DNA of 64,000 nucleotides, from assembly GCF_003056305.1 (NCBI RefSeq), contig NZ_PYVX01000002.1, positions 620,001 through 684,000 of the forward strand. Reading direction: 5' to 3'. How positions within the stretch are numbered: position 1 is the first letter of the stretch; every line of letters starts with the position of its first letter. The position numbers and the translations under genes were made by a program. Source of the stretch: Halomonas denitrificans. GTDB lineage: Bacteria > Pseudomonadota > Gammaproteobacteria > Pseudomonadales > Halomonadaceae. The notes below the pieces were generated by a model. The model saw only the letters and a program-made list of their open reading frames with translations. It ran no database searches and was not told the origin of the DNA. Below are positions 55,267-64,000 of the stretch, in pieces.

Positions 55267-55857
55267 TCAGCGCGCCAGCAGGCGCCCGAGCTCCGGGTCG
55301 CGGAAGGCGCGATCCAGGCCGTCGGCGATGAGCGCGTTGACCATCCGGGTGTTGGCTTCCTTGTCGGGGCGCAGGGCGTAGCCCTGGGTGCGGCGCGAGG
55401 TGTAGGTGCCGGTGTAGGTGGTGCCGGCGTTGACCGCTTCGGCGATGAGCACCGCCTCGAGCCGCGCCTCGTCGATGAAGGGGCGGCTCTCGCCACGCTC
55501 GTAGCCCAGGTGCTCGAGGGTCAGCGTCAGGCTGGGCCGTCCCTCGGCGCGCTCGGTGGTGGGGGTGAAGCCCATCTCGCGCACCGCGCGCTCGGCCTCG
55601 GCCTGGAGCTCGGGCACCAGCTCGTGGGCGTTGACGGTGATCACCGCGGTGGACATGGCGCTGCCGGTCCGGGTGCCGAGCACCTCGCTGTCGCGGCCGT
55701 CCACGGCCGTCACGGTCACGGCCTGGCCGCTGCCCGTCTGGGGCACGGCGGCCGTGCGCCGGGGGTCGAGCTGCAGGTAGTGGGGGCTGGCGCAGCCGGC
55801 CAGCCAGCCGGCGGCGAGTAGCAGGGCGCAGGCCCGAAGGACGCGTCGACGCTGCAT
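55267..55857 (-). CDS. YajG family lipoprotein
   Basis: The 196-residue product has a lipoprotein signal peptide with lipobox LAGC (C22), then VTAVDGRDSEVLGTRTG, ITVNAHELVPELQAEAERAV and MVNALIADGLDRAFRDPEL, which match the YajG lipoprotein family of unknown function. Outer-membrane anchoring is expected as no Asp follows the Cys. AGGAG lies seven bases before the start at 55857. Confidence 0.82.
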   Translation of the reverse strand: MQRRRVLRACALLLAAGWLAGCASPHYLQLDPRRTAAVPQTGSGQAVTVTAVDGRDSEVLGTRTGSAMSTAVITVNAHELVPELQAEAERAVREMGFTPTTERAEGRPSLTLTLEHLGYERGESRPFIDEARLEAVLIAEAVNAGTTYTGTYTSRRTQGYALRPDKEANTRMVNALIADGLDRAFRDPELGRLLAR

Positions 55858-55912
55858 GGTAAGGCTCCTGATGAAAGATCGGCCCCGAGTATATCGCCCC
55901 CGGGGCGCCCCA

Positions 55913-57012
<1,100 letters not shown>

Positions 57013-57016
<4 letters not shown>

Positions 57017-57840
57017 GCGAGGGCCTCCCGGCGCGCGGCGCGCCACTCCAGGCCGGCCTTGGCGGCCAGGGTGAACAGGGCGATCAGGGCCAGCAGGGCG
57101 GCGCTGGCGAAGGCGCCCACGGTGTTGTAGTCCTGATACAGCAGCTCGACGTGCAGCGGCAGGGTGTTGGTCTCGCCGCGGATCGCCCCGGAGACCACCG
57201 AGACCGCGCCGAACTCGCCCACCGCCCGGGCGTTGGTCAGGATCACCCCGTAGAGCAGCGCCCAGCGGATGTTGGGCAGGGTGACCCGGCGAAACAGCGT
57301 GAAGCCCGAGGCGCCGAGCGTCACCGCCGCCTCCTCCTCCCGGGAGCCCTGGGCCTGCATCAGCGGGATCAGCTCCCGGGCGACGAAGGGGCAGGTGACG
57401 AAGACGGTGACCATCAGGATGCCCGGCCAGGCGAACATCAGCTGGATGTCGTGGGCGTCGAGCCAGCCGCCGAGCCAGCCGTTGCGGCCGTAGAGCAGCA
57501 GGTAGACCAGGCCCGCCACCACCGGCGAGATGGCGAAGGGGATGTCGATCAGGGTCTGCAGCAGGCGCCGACCGGGAAAGGCGAAACGCGTCACCAGCCA
57601 GGCCAGCATCACCCCGAACACCAGGTTGATGGGGATGGTCAGGGCGGTCACGAACAGCGTCAGGCCGATGGCGGCCAGGGTGTAGGTGTCGCTCACGTTG
57701 GCCCAGAAGGTGCCGAGGCCCTGGGCGAAGGCCTGGGCGAAGATCGCCACCAGCGGCAGCAGCAGAAACAGCGCCGACAGCGCCACCGCGGCGCCGATCA
57801 GCAGGCGGCGCAGGGCCGGCGCATCACCGATGCGTTGCAT
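57013..57840 (-). CDS. cysW: Sulfate ABC transporter permease CysW
   Basis: The 275-residue permease has six helices and the EAA-type cytoplasmic loop ([31 protein letters not shown]), with [23 protein letters not shown] distinctive for CysW. It forms the sulfate channel with CysT in the inner membrane. It is followed by an overlap with cysA. Confidence 0.95.
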
Positions 57841-57841
57841 G

Positions 57842-58708
57842 TCAGGAGCCTCCGTGCAGGCGGCGGATGAAGCGCCCCTGCCACAGGTTGATGGCCAGCA
57901 GCAGCGCGAGCGAGGTGGCGAGCACCACCGAGGCGATGGCCGAGGCGCCCACGTAGTCGTACTCCTGCAGCTTGACGAAGATCATCAGCGAGGTGATCTC
58001 GGTCTCGTAGGGCATGTTGCCGGCGATGAAGATCACCGCGCCGAACTCGCCCAGCGAGCGCACGAAGGCGAGCCCGGTGCCGGTGACCAGCGCCGGCCAC
58101 AGGTGCGGCAGGATCACCCGCCGGAAGGCGACGCCATCGCGGGCCCCCAGGGTCATGGCCGCCTCGTCGATCTCGTGGGGCAGGTCCTCGAGGATCGGCT
58201 GCACCGTGCGGACCACGAAGGGGATGCTGGTGAAGGCCATGGCCAGGGCGATGCCGACCCAGGTGTAGGCCACCTCGAGGCCCAGCGGGGCGAGCGCCCG
58301 GCCCATCCAGCCGTTGCTGGAGTAGAGGGTCGCCAGGGTGATGCCGGCCACCGCAGTGGGCAGGGCGAAAGGCAGGTCCATCAGCGCGTCCAGGGCGCGC
58401 TTGCCGGGGAAGTCGTAGCGCACCAGCACCCAGGCCAGCAGCAGGCCGAAGGCGGCGTTGACCAGCGCCGCCACCGCGGCGGCGCCGAGGGTGATCGCGT
58501 AGCTGGCCACTACCCGGGGCTCGCTGACGATGGCCCAGTACTCGCCGAGCGACAGACCGGCCAGCTGGCCCACCAGGCCGGTCAGCGGCAGCAGCAGCAC
58601 CAGCGAGACGAAGGTCAGGCTGATGCCGAGCGAGAGCCCGAAGCCCGGCAGCACCCGCTGGGTGCGGCCGGAGAAGGGCAGGGCCAGGCGCGCGGCGCGT
58701 TGACTCAT
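57842..58708 (-). CDS. cysT: Sulfate ABC transporter permease CysT
   Basis: The 288-residue permease has six helices and the EAA loop (EIDEAAMTLGARDGVAFRRVILPHLWPALVTG). LPTAVAGITLATLYSSNGW and GEFGAVIFIAGNMPYETEI are typical of CysT/CysU. Only one base separates it from cysW. Confidence 0.95.
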   Translation of the reverse strand: MSQRAARLALPFSGRTQRVLPGFGLSLGISLTFVSLVLLLPLTGLVGQLAGLSLGEYWAIVSEPRVVASYAITLGAAAVAALVNAAFGLLLAWVLVRYDFPGKRALDALMDLPFALPTAVAGITLATLYSSNGWMGRALAPLGLEVAYTWVGIALAMAFTSIPFVVRTVQPILEDLPHEIDEAAMTLGARDGVAFRRVILPHLWPALVTGTGLAFVRSLGEFGAVIFIAGNMPYETEITSLMIFVKLQEYDYVGASAIASVVLATSLALLLAINLWQGRFIRRLHGGS

Positions 58709-58726
58709 GGCGAAGGCTCCGCGCGC

Positions 58727-59737
58727 TTAGCGGCGCTGCAGCTGGTCGAGCCGGCCGCCGCTGGCGAAGTGGGTCTCCATGGCCGCGTCCCAGCCGCCGA
58801 AAACCTCTTCCACATTCAGCAGCTCGGTCTCGGGGAACTGGTCGGCGAACTCGGCCACCACGGTCTCGTCGTGCACCCGGTAGTTGAAGCCGGCCAGCAG
58901 CCGCTGGGTCTGTTCGGCGTAGAGGAACTCGAGGTAGTCCCGGGCCAGTTCGAGGGTGCCGTTGCGCTCGGCGTTCTCCTCGACCACGGCCACCGGGAAC
59001 TCGGCCAGGATGCTGACCGGCGGCACGATCACCTCGTAGTCGTCGCTGCCGTACTCCTGGCGGATGTTGTTGACCTCGGACTCGAAGCTGATCAGCACGT
59101 CGCCGATGCCGCGCTCGATGAAGCTGGTGGTGGCACCGCGGCCGCCGGTGTCGAAGACCTTGACGTTGCCGAGGAAGTCGCGCATGAACGCCGTCACCCG
59201 CTCCTCGTCGCCGTCGAAGGCGCGCTCGGCGGCGCCCCAGGCGGCCAGGTAGGTGTAGCGGCCGTTGCCGGAGGTCTTGGGGTTGGGGAACACCAGCTCG
59301 ACTCCCTCGGCGGCGAGGTCCTCCCAGCTCTCGATGCCCTGGGGGTTGCCCTTGCGGACCAGGAAGGCGGTGGTGGAGTAGTAGGGCGAGGCGTTGTTGG
59401 GCAGCTGCTGCTGCCAGTCCTCGGCGACCAGGCCGGCATCGGCCAGCACCTGGACGTCGGTGACCTGGTTGTAGGTGACCACGTCGGCGCGCAGCCCCTG
59501 GAGGATGGCCCGGGCCTGGGCCGAGGAGCCGCCGTGGGACTGCTTGATGGTCAGGGTGTCGTCGTGGGTCTCCTCCCAGTGCGCCTGGAAGGCCGGGTTG
59601 ACGGTCGCGAAGAGCTCCCGGGCGATGTCGTAGGAGGAGTTGAGCAGCTCGCGCTCCTCGGCCATGGCCGGACCGACCAGGCCCAGGGCGATGGCGGAGG
59701 CGACGAGGGTGCGGCGAAAGAGGGGCAGCGGCGACAT
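58727..59737 (-). CDS. sbp: Periplasmic sulfate-binding protein
   Basis: The 336-residue protein has a Sec signal peptide (cleavage near residue 26, AMA-EE) and the Sbp/CysP fold: [32 protein letters not shown] and the sulfate-contacting GGRGATTSF segment are all present. It delivers sulfate to CysTWA. GGAGT lies before the ATG at 59737. Its upstream region is AT-rich and carries a palindrome (next entry). Confidence 0.94.
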   Translation of the reverse strand: MSPLPLFRRTLVASAIALGLVGPAMAEERELLNSSYDIARELFATVNPAFQAHWEETHDDTLTIKQSHGGSSAQARAILQGLRADVVTYNQVTDVQVLADAGLVAEDWQQQLPNNASPYYSTTAFLVRKGNPQGIESWEDLAAEGVELVFPNPKTSGNGRYTYLAAWGAAERAFDGDEERVTAFMRDFLGNVKVFDTGGRGATTSFIERGIGDVLISFESEVNNIRQEYGSDDYEVIVPPVSILAEFPVAVVEENAERNGTLELARDYLEFLYAEQTQRLLAGFNYRVHDETVVAEFADQFPETELLNVEEVFGGWDAAMETHFASGGRLDQLQRR

Positions 59738-59850
59738 GGTGACTCCTTGGGCGACGGTTTCCTTAGAAGGCTAAGGTAAGCAGCGCGTACTGGAATTACA
59801 ATGCCGTCTTTTATTCTATTTTGGAACTAGTGTATCCGCCGACGCTGAAC
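59738..59850 (-). promoter_or_regulatory. Promoter region of the sulfate operon
   Basis: The gap upstream of sbp contains the palindrome CCTTAG-AAGG-CTAAGG at 59761-59776 and an unusually AT-rich patch at about 59793-59832 (TTTTATTCTATTTT on the plus strand). CysB-activated promoters typically lack good -35 elements and have such patches, but I cannot assign a CysB site with confidence. Confidence 0.42.
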
Positions 59851-59852
59851 CG

Positions 59853-59883
59853 CCGGCGCCCTCGGTGAGACCGAGGGCGCCGG
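59853..59883 (-). terminator. Hairpin downstream of ggt
   Basis: CCGGCGCCCTCGGT (59853-59866) pairs perfectly with ACCGAGGGCGCCGG (59870-59883) around GAG. On the minus strand it lies after the ggt stop and before the sbp promoter. The T-tract is lacking. Confidence 0.7.
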
Positions 59884-59918
59884 GGTCGAGCGGGGATGAG
59901 GGTAGGGCGGTGACGGGC

Positions 59919-61646
59919 CTAGAGCCCCATGGCCGAGGAGGTGGAGCGCCGCGGGTCGGCGCCGCCGTAGAAGCGGCCGTCCTCGATCACGATCGACTGG
60001 GCGGCGCCCATCGCTTCCTCCTGGCTGAGGGTGTGGCCCTTGCCCTCGAGCAGCTCCAGGGTGTCGGGACTGAAGCCGGCCTCGATGCGCAGCTCGTCGG
60101 GCAGCCACTGGTGGTGGAGGCGTGGGGCGCTGACCGCCGACTGGATGTTCATGTCGTGGTCGATGACGTTCATCAGCACCTGCAGGGTGGTGGTGATGAT
60201 CCGCGAGCCGCCGGGGCTGCCGGTGATCAGGAAGTTCTTGCCGTCCTGCTTGACGATGGTCGGCGTCATCGACGACAGCATGCGCTTGCCGGGCTCGATC
60301 TTGTTGGCCGCGCCGCCGATCAGGCCGTAGGCGTTGGGCACCCCGGGCTTGGCGGAGAAGTCGTCCATCTCGTTGTTGAGCAAAAAGCCCGCGCCGTCGA
60401 CGGCGATCCCCGAGCCGTAGCTGAAGTTGATGGTGTAAGTGTTGGAGACCGCGAGGCCGTCGTCGTCGGCGATGGAGAAGTGGGTGGTCTCGTTGGATTC
60501 GTAGGGCAGCGGGTTGCCCGGGGCGATCTCCTCGCTCGGCGTGGCGCGATCCATGGCGATCTCGGCGCGCAGCTCGTCGGCGTAGCCCTCGGAAGTGATG
60601 CCCTCGAGGGGCACGTCGACGAAGTCGGTGTCGCCCAGGTACTCCGAGCGGTCGGCGTAGGCGCGCTTCATCGCCTCGGCCATGACGTGCATGGTGTTGG
60701 CCGCGCCGAAGCCCATCTCGCCGATGTCGTAGGCCTCGAGGATGTTGAGCATCTGCACGATGTGGGCCCCGCCGGAGGAGGGTGGGCTCATGGCGTAGAC
60801 GTCGTAGCCGCGGTAGTTGCCGTGGCTTGGCTCGCGGATCACCGGCTGGTAGGCGGCCAGGTCCTCGTGGGTGATCAGGCCGTCGTGGCGCTCCATCTCG
60901 GCGACGATCAGCCGGGCGGTCTCGCCCTCGTAGAACTCGCGGGCGCCCTGCTCGGCGATGCGCTTGAGGGTCGCCGCCAGGTCCGGCTGGCGGAAGGTAT
61001 CGCCGACCTCATAGGGGCTGCCGTCCTCCTTGAAGAACATCGCCTTGGTCGAGTCCCACTGGGTCAGGCGCTCGCGGGTCGCGCTCACGCCGTCGACGAA
61101 GCGCTGTGGCACCGCGAAGCCCTCCTCGGCCAGCCGGATCGCCGGCGCCAGGGCCTCGGCGAGGCTCAGGGTGCCATACTCCTCCAGCGCTAGGGCGAGG
61201 CCCGCCACGGTGCCGGGCACGCCAGCGGCACGATGGGTGAAGCGCGACCATTCGGAGACGGCATTGCCGTCCTCGTCCTGGAACATCGTCTCGGTGGCGG
61301 CCGCCGGGGCGGTCTCCCGGTAGTCGATGGCGATCACCTCGTCGCTCTTTTCATCGGAGATCAGCATGAAACCGCCGCCGCCGATGTTGCCGGAGCGGGG
61401 CTGGGTGACGGCCAGGGCGAAGCCCGCGGTGACGGCGGCGTCCACGGCGTTGCCGCCGGCGGCGAGGACGTCGTGGGCGACCTGGGAGGCGAGGAAGTGG
61501 CTGGTCGCCACCATGCCCTCGGCGCCCTCCTGGGGGTGGAAGCGCTCGCCCTCGAGGATGGCCGGCTGGGCGAGCAGCGGCGGGGCGACGAGCAGCGTGC
61601 CGGCGAGCAGGCCGGCACCCAGCGGGCGAACAATACGGTGAGGCAT
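59919..61646 (-). CDS. ggt: Gamma-glutamyltransferase
   Basis: The 575-residue proenzyme has a signal peptide (about 1-27, LLAQ-PA) and is processed into a large and a small subunit at the catalytic threonine T387, in the ESNETTHFSIAD segment; the 189-residue small subunit agrees with E. coli (190). The glycine-rich GSPGGSRIITT motif lies near the small-subunit end. It hydrolyses or transfers the gamma-glutamyl group of glutathione in the periplasm. The start at 61646 has GGAG eight bases upstream; a longer frame to 61733 is not needed. Confidence 0.95.
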   Translation of the reverse strand: MPHRIVRPLGAGLLAGTLLVAPPLLAQPAILEGERFHPQEGAEGMVATSHFLASQVAHDVLAAGGNAVDAAVTAGFALAVTQPRSGNIGGGGFMLISDEKSDEVIAIDYRETAPAAATETMFQDEDGNAVSEWSRFTHRAAGVPGTVAGLALALEEYGTLSLAEALAPAIRLAEEGFAVPQRFVDGVSATRERLTQWDSTKAMFFKEDGSPYEVGDTFRQPDLAATLKRIAEQGAREFYEGETARLIVAEMERHDGLITHEDLAAYQPVIREPSHGNYRGYDVYAMSPPSSGGAHIVQMLNILEAYDIGEMGFGAANTMHVMAEAMKRAYADRSEYLGDTDFVDVPLEGITSEGYADELRAEIAMDRATPSEEIAPGNPLPYESNETTHFSIADDDGLAVSNTYTINFSYGSGIAVDGAGFLLNNEMDDFSAKPGVPNAYGLIGGAANKIEPGKRMLSSMTPTIVKQDGKNFLITGSPGGSRIITTTLQVLMNVIDHDMNIQSAVSAPRLHHQWLPDELRIEAGFSPDTLELLEGKGHTLSQEEAMGAAQSIVIEDGRFYGGADPRRSTSSAMGL

Positions 61647-61803
61647 CGGGACATCTCCTTGTCGAGGATCGTGTCGAGGAGGGGGACTCGACTGATCACT
61701 ATCGACCCGGATCGGCGATCTCGCAAGGGGCACCCGGGGCGGCCAGATGCGTTAGAATGCCGCCCATCGTGCCCCTCGACTCAAACAGGAACCGATCGTC
61801 GCC

Positions 61804-62502
61804 ATGACCGACTCCCGACTCGACTTCCAGCTCGCGCCCTCGATCCTCTCCGCCGACTTCGCCCGCCTGGGCGAGGAGGTCGACGACGTGCTGGCGTCCG
61901 GCGCGGACATCGTCCACTTCGACGTGATGGACAATCACTTCGTGCCCAACCTGACCATCGGCCCGATGGTCTGCGAGGCCCTGCGCAAGCATGGCGTGAC
62001 CGCACCCATCGACGCCCACCTGATGGTCCGGCCGGTGGACCGGCTGGTCGGCGACTTCATCGATGCCGGGGCCAGCTACATCACCTTCCATCCCGAGGCC
62101 TCCGACCACATCGACCGCTCCCTGCAGCTGATCCGCGACGGCGGCTGCAAGGCGGGCCTGGTGTTCAACCCGGCCACGCCGCTCTCCTACCTCGACTACG
62201 TGATGGACAAGGTCGACATGATCCTGCTGATGAGCGTCAACCCGGGCTTCGGCGGCCAGTCGTTCATCCCGGCGACGCTCGACAAGCTGCGCGAGGCGCG
62301 CCGGCGCATCGACGCCTCGGGGCGCCCGATCCGCCTGGAGGTCGACGGCGGGGTCAAGGTCGACAACATCGCCGAGATCGCCCGCGCCGGCGCCGACACC
62401 TTCGTCGCCGGCTCGGCGGTGTTCAAGGCGCGCAACGCCGCCGACCCGCACCGCTACGACAGTGTGATCGGCGACTTCCGCCGGGCCCTGGCCGGCGCCT
62501 GA
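61804..62502 (+). CDS. rpe: Ribulose-phosphate 3-epimerase
   Basis: The 232-residue TIM-barrel enzyme interconverts ribulose 5-phosphate and xylulose 5-phosphate. Family segments [58 protein letters not shown] and [11 protein letters not shown] are intact, with the active-site Asp residues in DVMD and DGG. TAGAAT at 61753-61758 may be the -10 of its promoter. The GIY-YIG gene follows after nine bases. Confidence 0.97.
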   Translation: MTDSRLDFQLAPSILSADFARLGEEVDDVLASGADIVHFDVMDNHFVPNLTIGPMVCEALRKHGVTAPIDAHLMVRPVDRLVGDFIDAGASYITFHPEASDHIDRSLQLIRDGGCKAGLVFNPATPLSYLDYVMDKVDMILLMSVNPGFGGQSFIPATLDKLREARRRIDASGRPIRLEVDGGVKVDNIAEIARAGADTFVAGSAVFKARNAADPHRYDSVIGDFRRALAGA

Positions 62503-62511
62503 GGCGGTCCG

Positions 62512-62799
62512 GTGAGCGCCGCCGATGCGCCGGGCCCGGCCGCCGATCGCCGCTGGTACCTCTACCTGATCGAGACCGCGGCGGGCGCCCTCTACACCGG
62601 CATCACCACCGACGTCGACCGGCGCCTGGCCGAGCATCGCGCCGGTCGCGGGGCCAAGGCGCTGCGCGGCAAGGGGCCGCTCACCCTGGTGCATCGCGAG
62701 TGCGTCGGCAGCCACGGCGAGGCGCTGCGCCGCGAGGCGGCCATCAAGCGCCTGCCCGCCCGGGAGAAGCGCCGCTGGCTTGCGCGCGCCAACGATTGA
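62512..62799 (+). CDS. GIY-YIG nuclease family protein (YhbQ-like)
   Basis: The 95-residue protein is a single GIY-YIG domain with [31 protein letters not shown] and an Arg-rich C-terminal part [20 protein letters not shown]. YhbQ-type proteins are small structure-specific nucleases of uncertain role. Its start is GTG at 62512, nine bases after the rpe stop, so the two are likely co-transcribed. Confidence 0.85.
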   Translation: MSAADAPGPAADRRWYLYLIETAAGALYTGITTDVDRRLAEHRAGRGAKALRGKGPLTLVHRECVGSHGEALRREAAIKRLPAREKRRWLARAND

Positions 62800-62903
62800 C
62801 GCCATAAAGGGCGCATCCGCCCGGCATCGGGCGGCGGCCCGGCGCGTCGCGCCGTCATAACCCCCTTTCGAGCAACACGCGGTCAAGGAACGAGGAGACG
62901 TCC

Positions 62904-63764
62904 ATGGACGGCATCAACGGCATCGACCCCGGTGGGCTGCTGGCCTACCTGCAGAGCACCGGACTGAGCTTCGCCACCAACCTGGTGGCGGCGGCCGCCA
63001 TCTTCGTGATCGGCCGCTGGGTCGCCAAGGGGCTGCACCGCCTGCTGATGAGGGGCATGCAGCGGGCCAAGGTCGAGCCGCTGCTGGTCAAGTTCCTGGG
63101 CAACATCGCCTATGCCCTGCTGCTGACCTTCGTGGTGCTGGCGGCGATCAGCCGGATCGGCATACAGACCGCCTCGCTGATCGCGGTGATCGGTGCCGCG
63201 GGCCTGGCCGTGGGCCTGGCGCTCCAGGGGTCGCTGGCCAACTTCGCCGCGGGGGTCATGGTGATCCTCTTTCGCCCCTACAAGATCGGCGACTACGTCG
63301 AGGCGGGGGGCGTGGCCGGAGTGATCGAGGACGTGCAGATCTTCACCACCGAGCTTCGGACCGGCGACAACCGCAAGATCCTCGTGCCCAACGGCCAGAT
63401 GATGAGCGGCGCCATCACCAACGCCTCGGCCCACGCGACGCGCCGGGTCGACCTGGCTGTCGGGGTCGGCTACGAGGCCGACATCGACACCGTGCGCCGG
63501 GTGCTCGAGGGCGTGGTGGCCGACGACCCGCGGGTGCTGGCGGATCCCGCGCCCAACATCCGCATGAGCGCCATGGGCGACTCCAGCATCACCTGGATCG
63601 TGCGGCCCTGGGTGAAGGCCGGCGACTACTGGGACGTCCACTGGGAGATGACCGAGGCGATCAAGCGCCGCTTCGACGCCGAGGGCATCAGCATTCCCTT
63701 CCCCCAGCGCGACGTGCACGTCTATCACCACGGCGAATCCGCGGGCGGGCTCGATGAGCGCTGA
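62904..63764 (+). CDS. mscS: Small-conductance mechanosensitive channel MscS
   Basis: The 286-residue inner-membrane channel has three N-terminal helices; the pore-lining third helix reads GAAGLAVGLALQGSLANFAAGVMVILF, rich in the alternating Gly/Ala packing of MscS, followed by PYKIGDYVEAGGVAGVIEDV of the beta domain. Length equals E. coli MscS (286). It releases solutes on hypo-osmotic shock, which is apt for a halophile. A strong hairpin follows. Confidence 0.95.
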   Translation: MDGINGIDPGGLLAYLQSTGLSFATNLVAAAAIFVIGRWVAKGLHRLLMRGMQRAKVEPLLVKFLGNIAYALLLTFVVLAAISRIGIQTASLIAVIGAAGLAVGLALQGSLANFAAGVMVILFRPYKIGDYVEAGGVAGVIEDVQIFTTELRTGDNRKILVPNGQMMSGAITNASAHATRRVDLAVGVGYEADIDTVRRVLEGVVADDPRVLADPAPNIRMSAMGDSSITWIVRPWVKAGDYWDVHWEMTEAIKRRFDAEGISIPFPQRDVHVYHHGESAGGLDER

Positions 63765-63783
63765 GCGCCACGCCGTCCAGCAT

Positions 63784-63819
63784 GACGCGGGCCGCCGGAG
63801 AGATCCGGCGGCCCGCGTC
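63784..63819. terminator. Bidirectional terminator after mscS
   Basis: GACGCGGGCCGCCGGA (63784-63799) pairs perfectly with TCCGGCGGCCCGCGTC (63804-63819) around GAGA, followed by GTTCAGG. It lies between convergent genes. Confidence 0.78.
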
Positions 63820-63844
63820 GTTCAGGGGCGGTGGTGGCGTCGCC

Positions 63845-64000
63845 TCAGTGCAGCTTGAGGCGCGGCTTGAGGAAGCGGTTGAGCCCGTCCACCACGACCA
63901 TCAGGCCGGTCTTCAGGGTGCCGTGGATGGCGCGCTGGTGCAGGCGGTAGAGCGAGGCGTAGAAGAACTTCGCCAGGTGCCCCTCGATGAACAGGCTGCG
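63845..64000 (-). CDS. ndh: NADH dehydrogenase (NDH-2), C-terminal end only
   Basis: The last 51 codons of a minus-strand gene are visible: [18 protein letters not shown] and the end [11 protein letters not shown]. This is the membrane-associating C-terminus of type II NADH:quinone oxidoreductase, where Y-x-S-L-Y-R-x-H and the final P-R-x-K-L-H are characteristic. The catalytic domains lie beyond the window, so the assignment rests on this tail. Partial gene, cut at the right edge. Confidence 0.72.
   Translation of the reverse strand, partial: RSLFIEGHLAKFFYASLYRLHQRAIHGTLKTGLMVVVDGLNRFLKPRLKLH

Overview
This window is chromosomal DNA of a high-GC gammaproteobacterium. It is most likely a member of the Halomonadaceae (Halomonas or a close relative). 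The reasons are the strongly G/C-ended codons, gammaproteobacterial gene orders such as miaB-ybeZ-ybeY-corC-lnt and smr/prmB-aroC, a class I polyhydroxyalkanoate (PHA) synthase with the S-x-C-x-G active-site box described for Halomonas enzymes, and an E. coli-type two-gene transhydrogenase. This is a family-level inference from gene content; no rRNA gene is present to confirm it.

Layout. 0-4 kb: a cobalamin adenosyltransferase, a RimK-like ATP-grasp amidoligase divergent from a GNAT acetyltransferase, yajQ and a small membrane protein. 4-9 kb: pepN, a small membrane protein and a CPA2-type cation/proton antiporter. 9-15.6 kb: a lipid kinase, a lemA-M48 protease operon, a VOC protein, a repeat-containing lipoprotein, cspA with a long leader, a TM2 protein and a LysE exporter. 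15.7-21.3 kb: slt, yuxK-like small DUF1232 protein, two tandem PaaI-type thioesterases, and htpG behind a textbook sigma-32 promoter. 21.4-26.5 kb: pntAB, then gpsA-sixA and an ABM monooxygenase.

26.5-39.1 kb is the main accessory block: an aldarate (galactarate/glucarate) catabolic island. It has an AEC permease, a D-2-hydroxyacid dehydrogenase, 5-keto-4-deoxyglucarate dehydratase, a three-gene tripartite tricarboxylate-type transporter, galactarate dehydratase, glucarate dehydratase, 2-oxoglutarate-semialdehyde dehydrogenase and a FadR-type regulator. Together these genes would import aldarates and convert them to 2-oxoglutarate. Two promoters of the island share an identical 16-mer, each preceded at nearly the same distance by a 12-bp palindrome. 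A related site lies upstream of the regulator gene, which suggests an autoregulated local regulon.

39.1-43 kb: an unannotated-size 34-residue membrane peptide, two overlapping alpha/beta hydrolases plus a patatin-like protein, and an Smr protein. 43-48.2 kb: prmB, aroC, then a small gene, a phasin and phaC for PHA storage. 48.2-53.6 kb: the conserved minus-strand lnt-corC-ybeY-ybeZ-miaB group. 53.9-59.8 kb: an SH3 protein, a thiopurine methyltransferase, a YajG-like lipoprotein and the sulfate ABC transporter operon. 59.9-64 kb: gamma-glutamyltransferase, rpe, a GIY-YIG protein, mscS, and the C-terminal end of an NDH-2 dehydrogenase cut by the window edge.

I found no rRNA, tRNA, CRISPR array, insertion sequence or prophage. 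The observations most worth following up are the two-box regulatory architecture of the aldarate island, the sigma-32 promoter that starts on the stop codon of the gene before htpG, and the divergent amidoligase/acetyltransferase pair.
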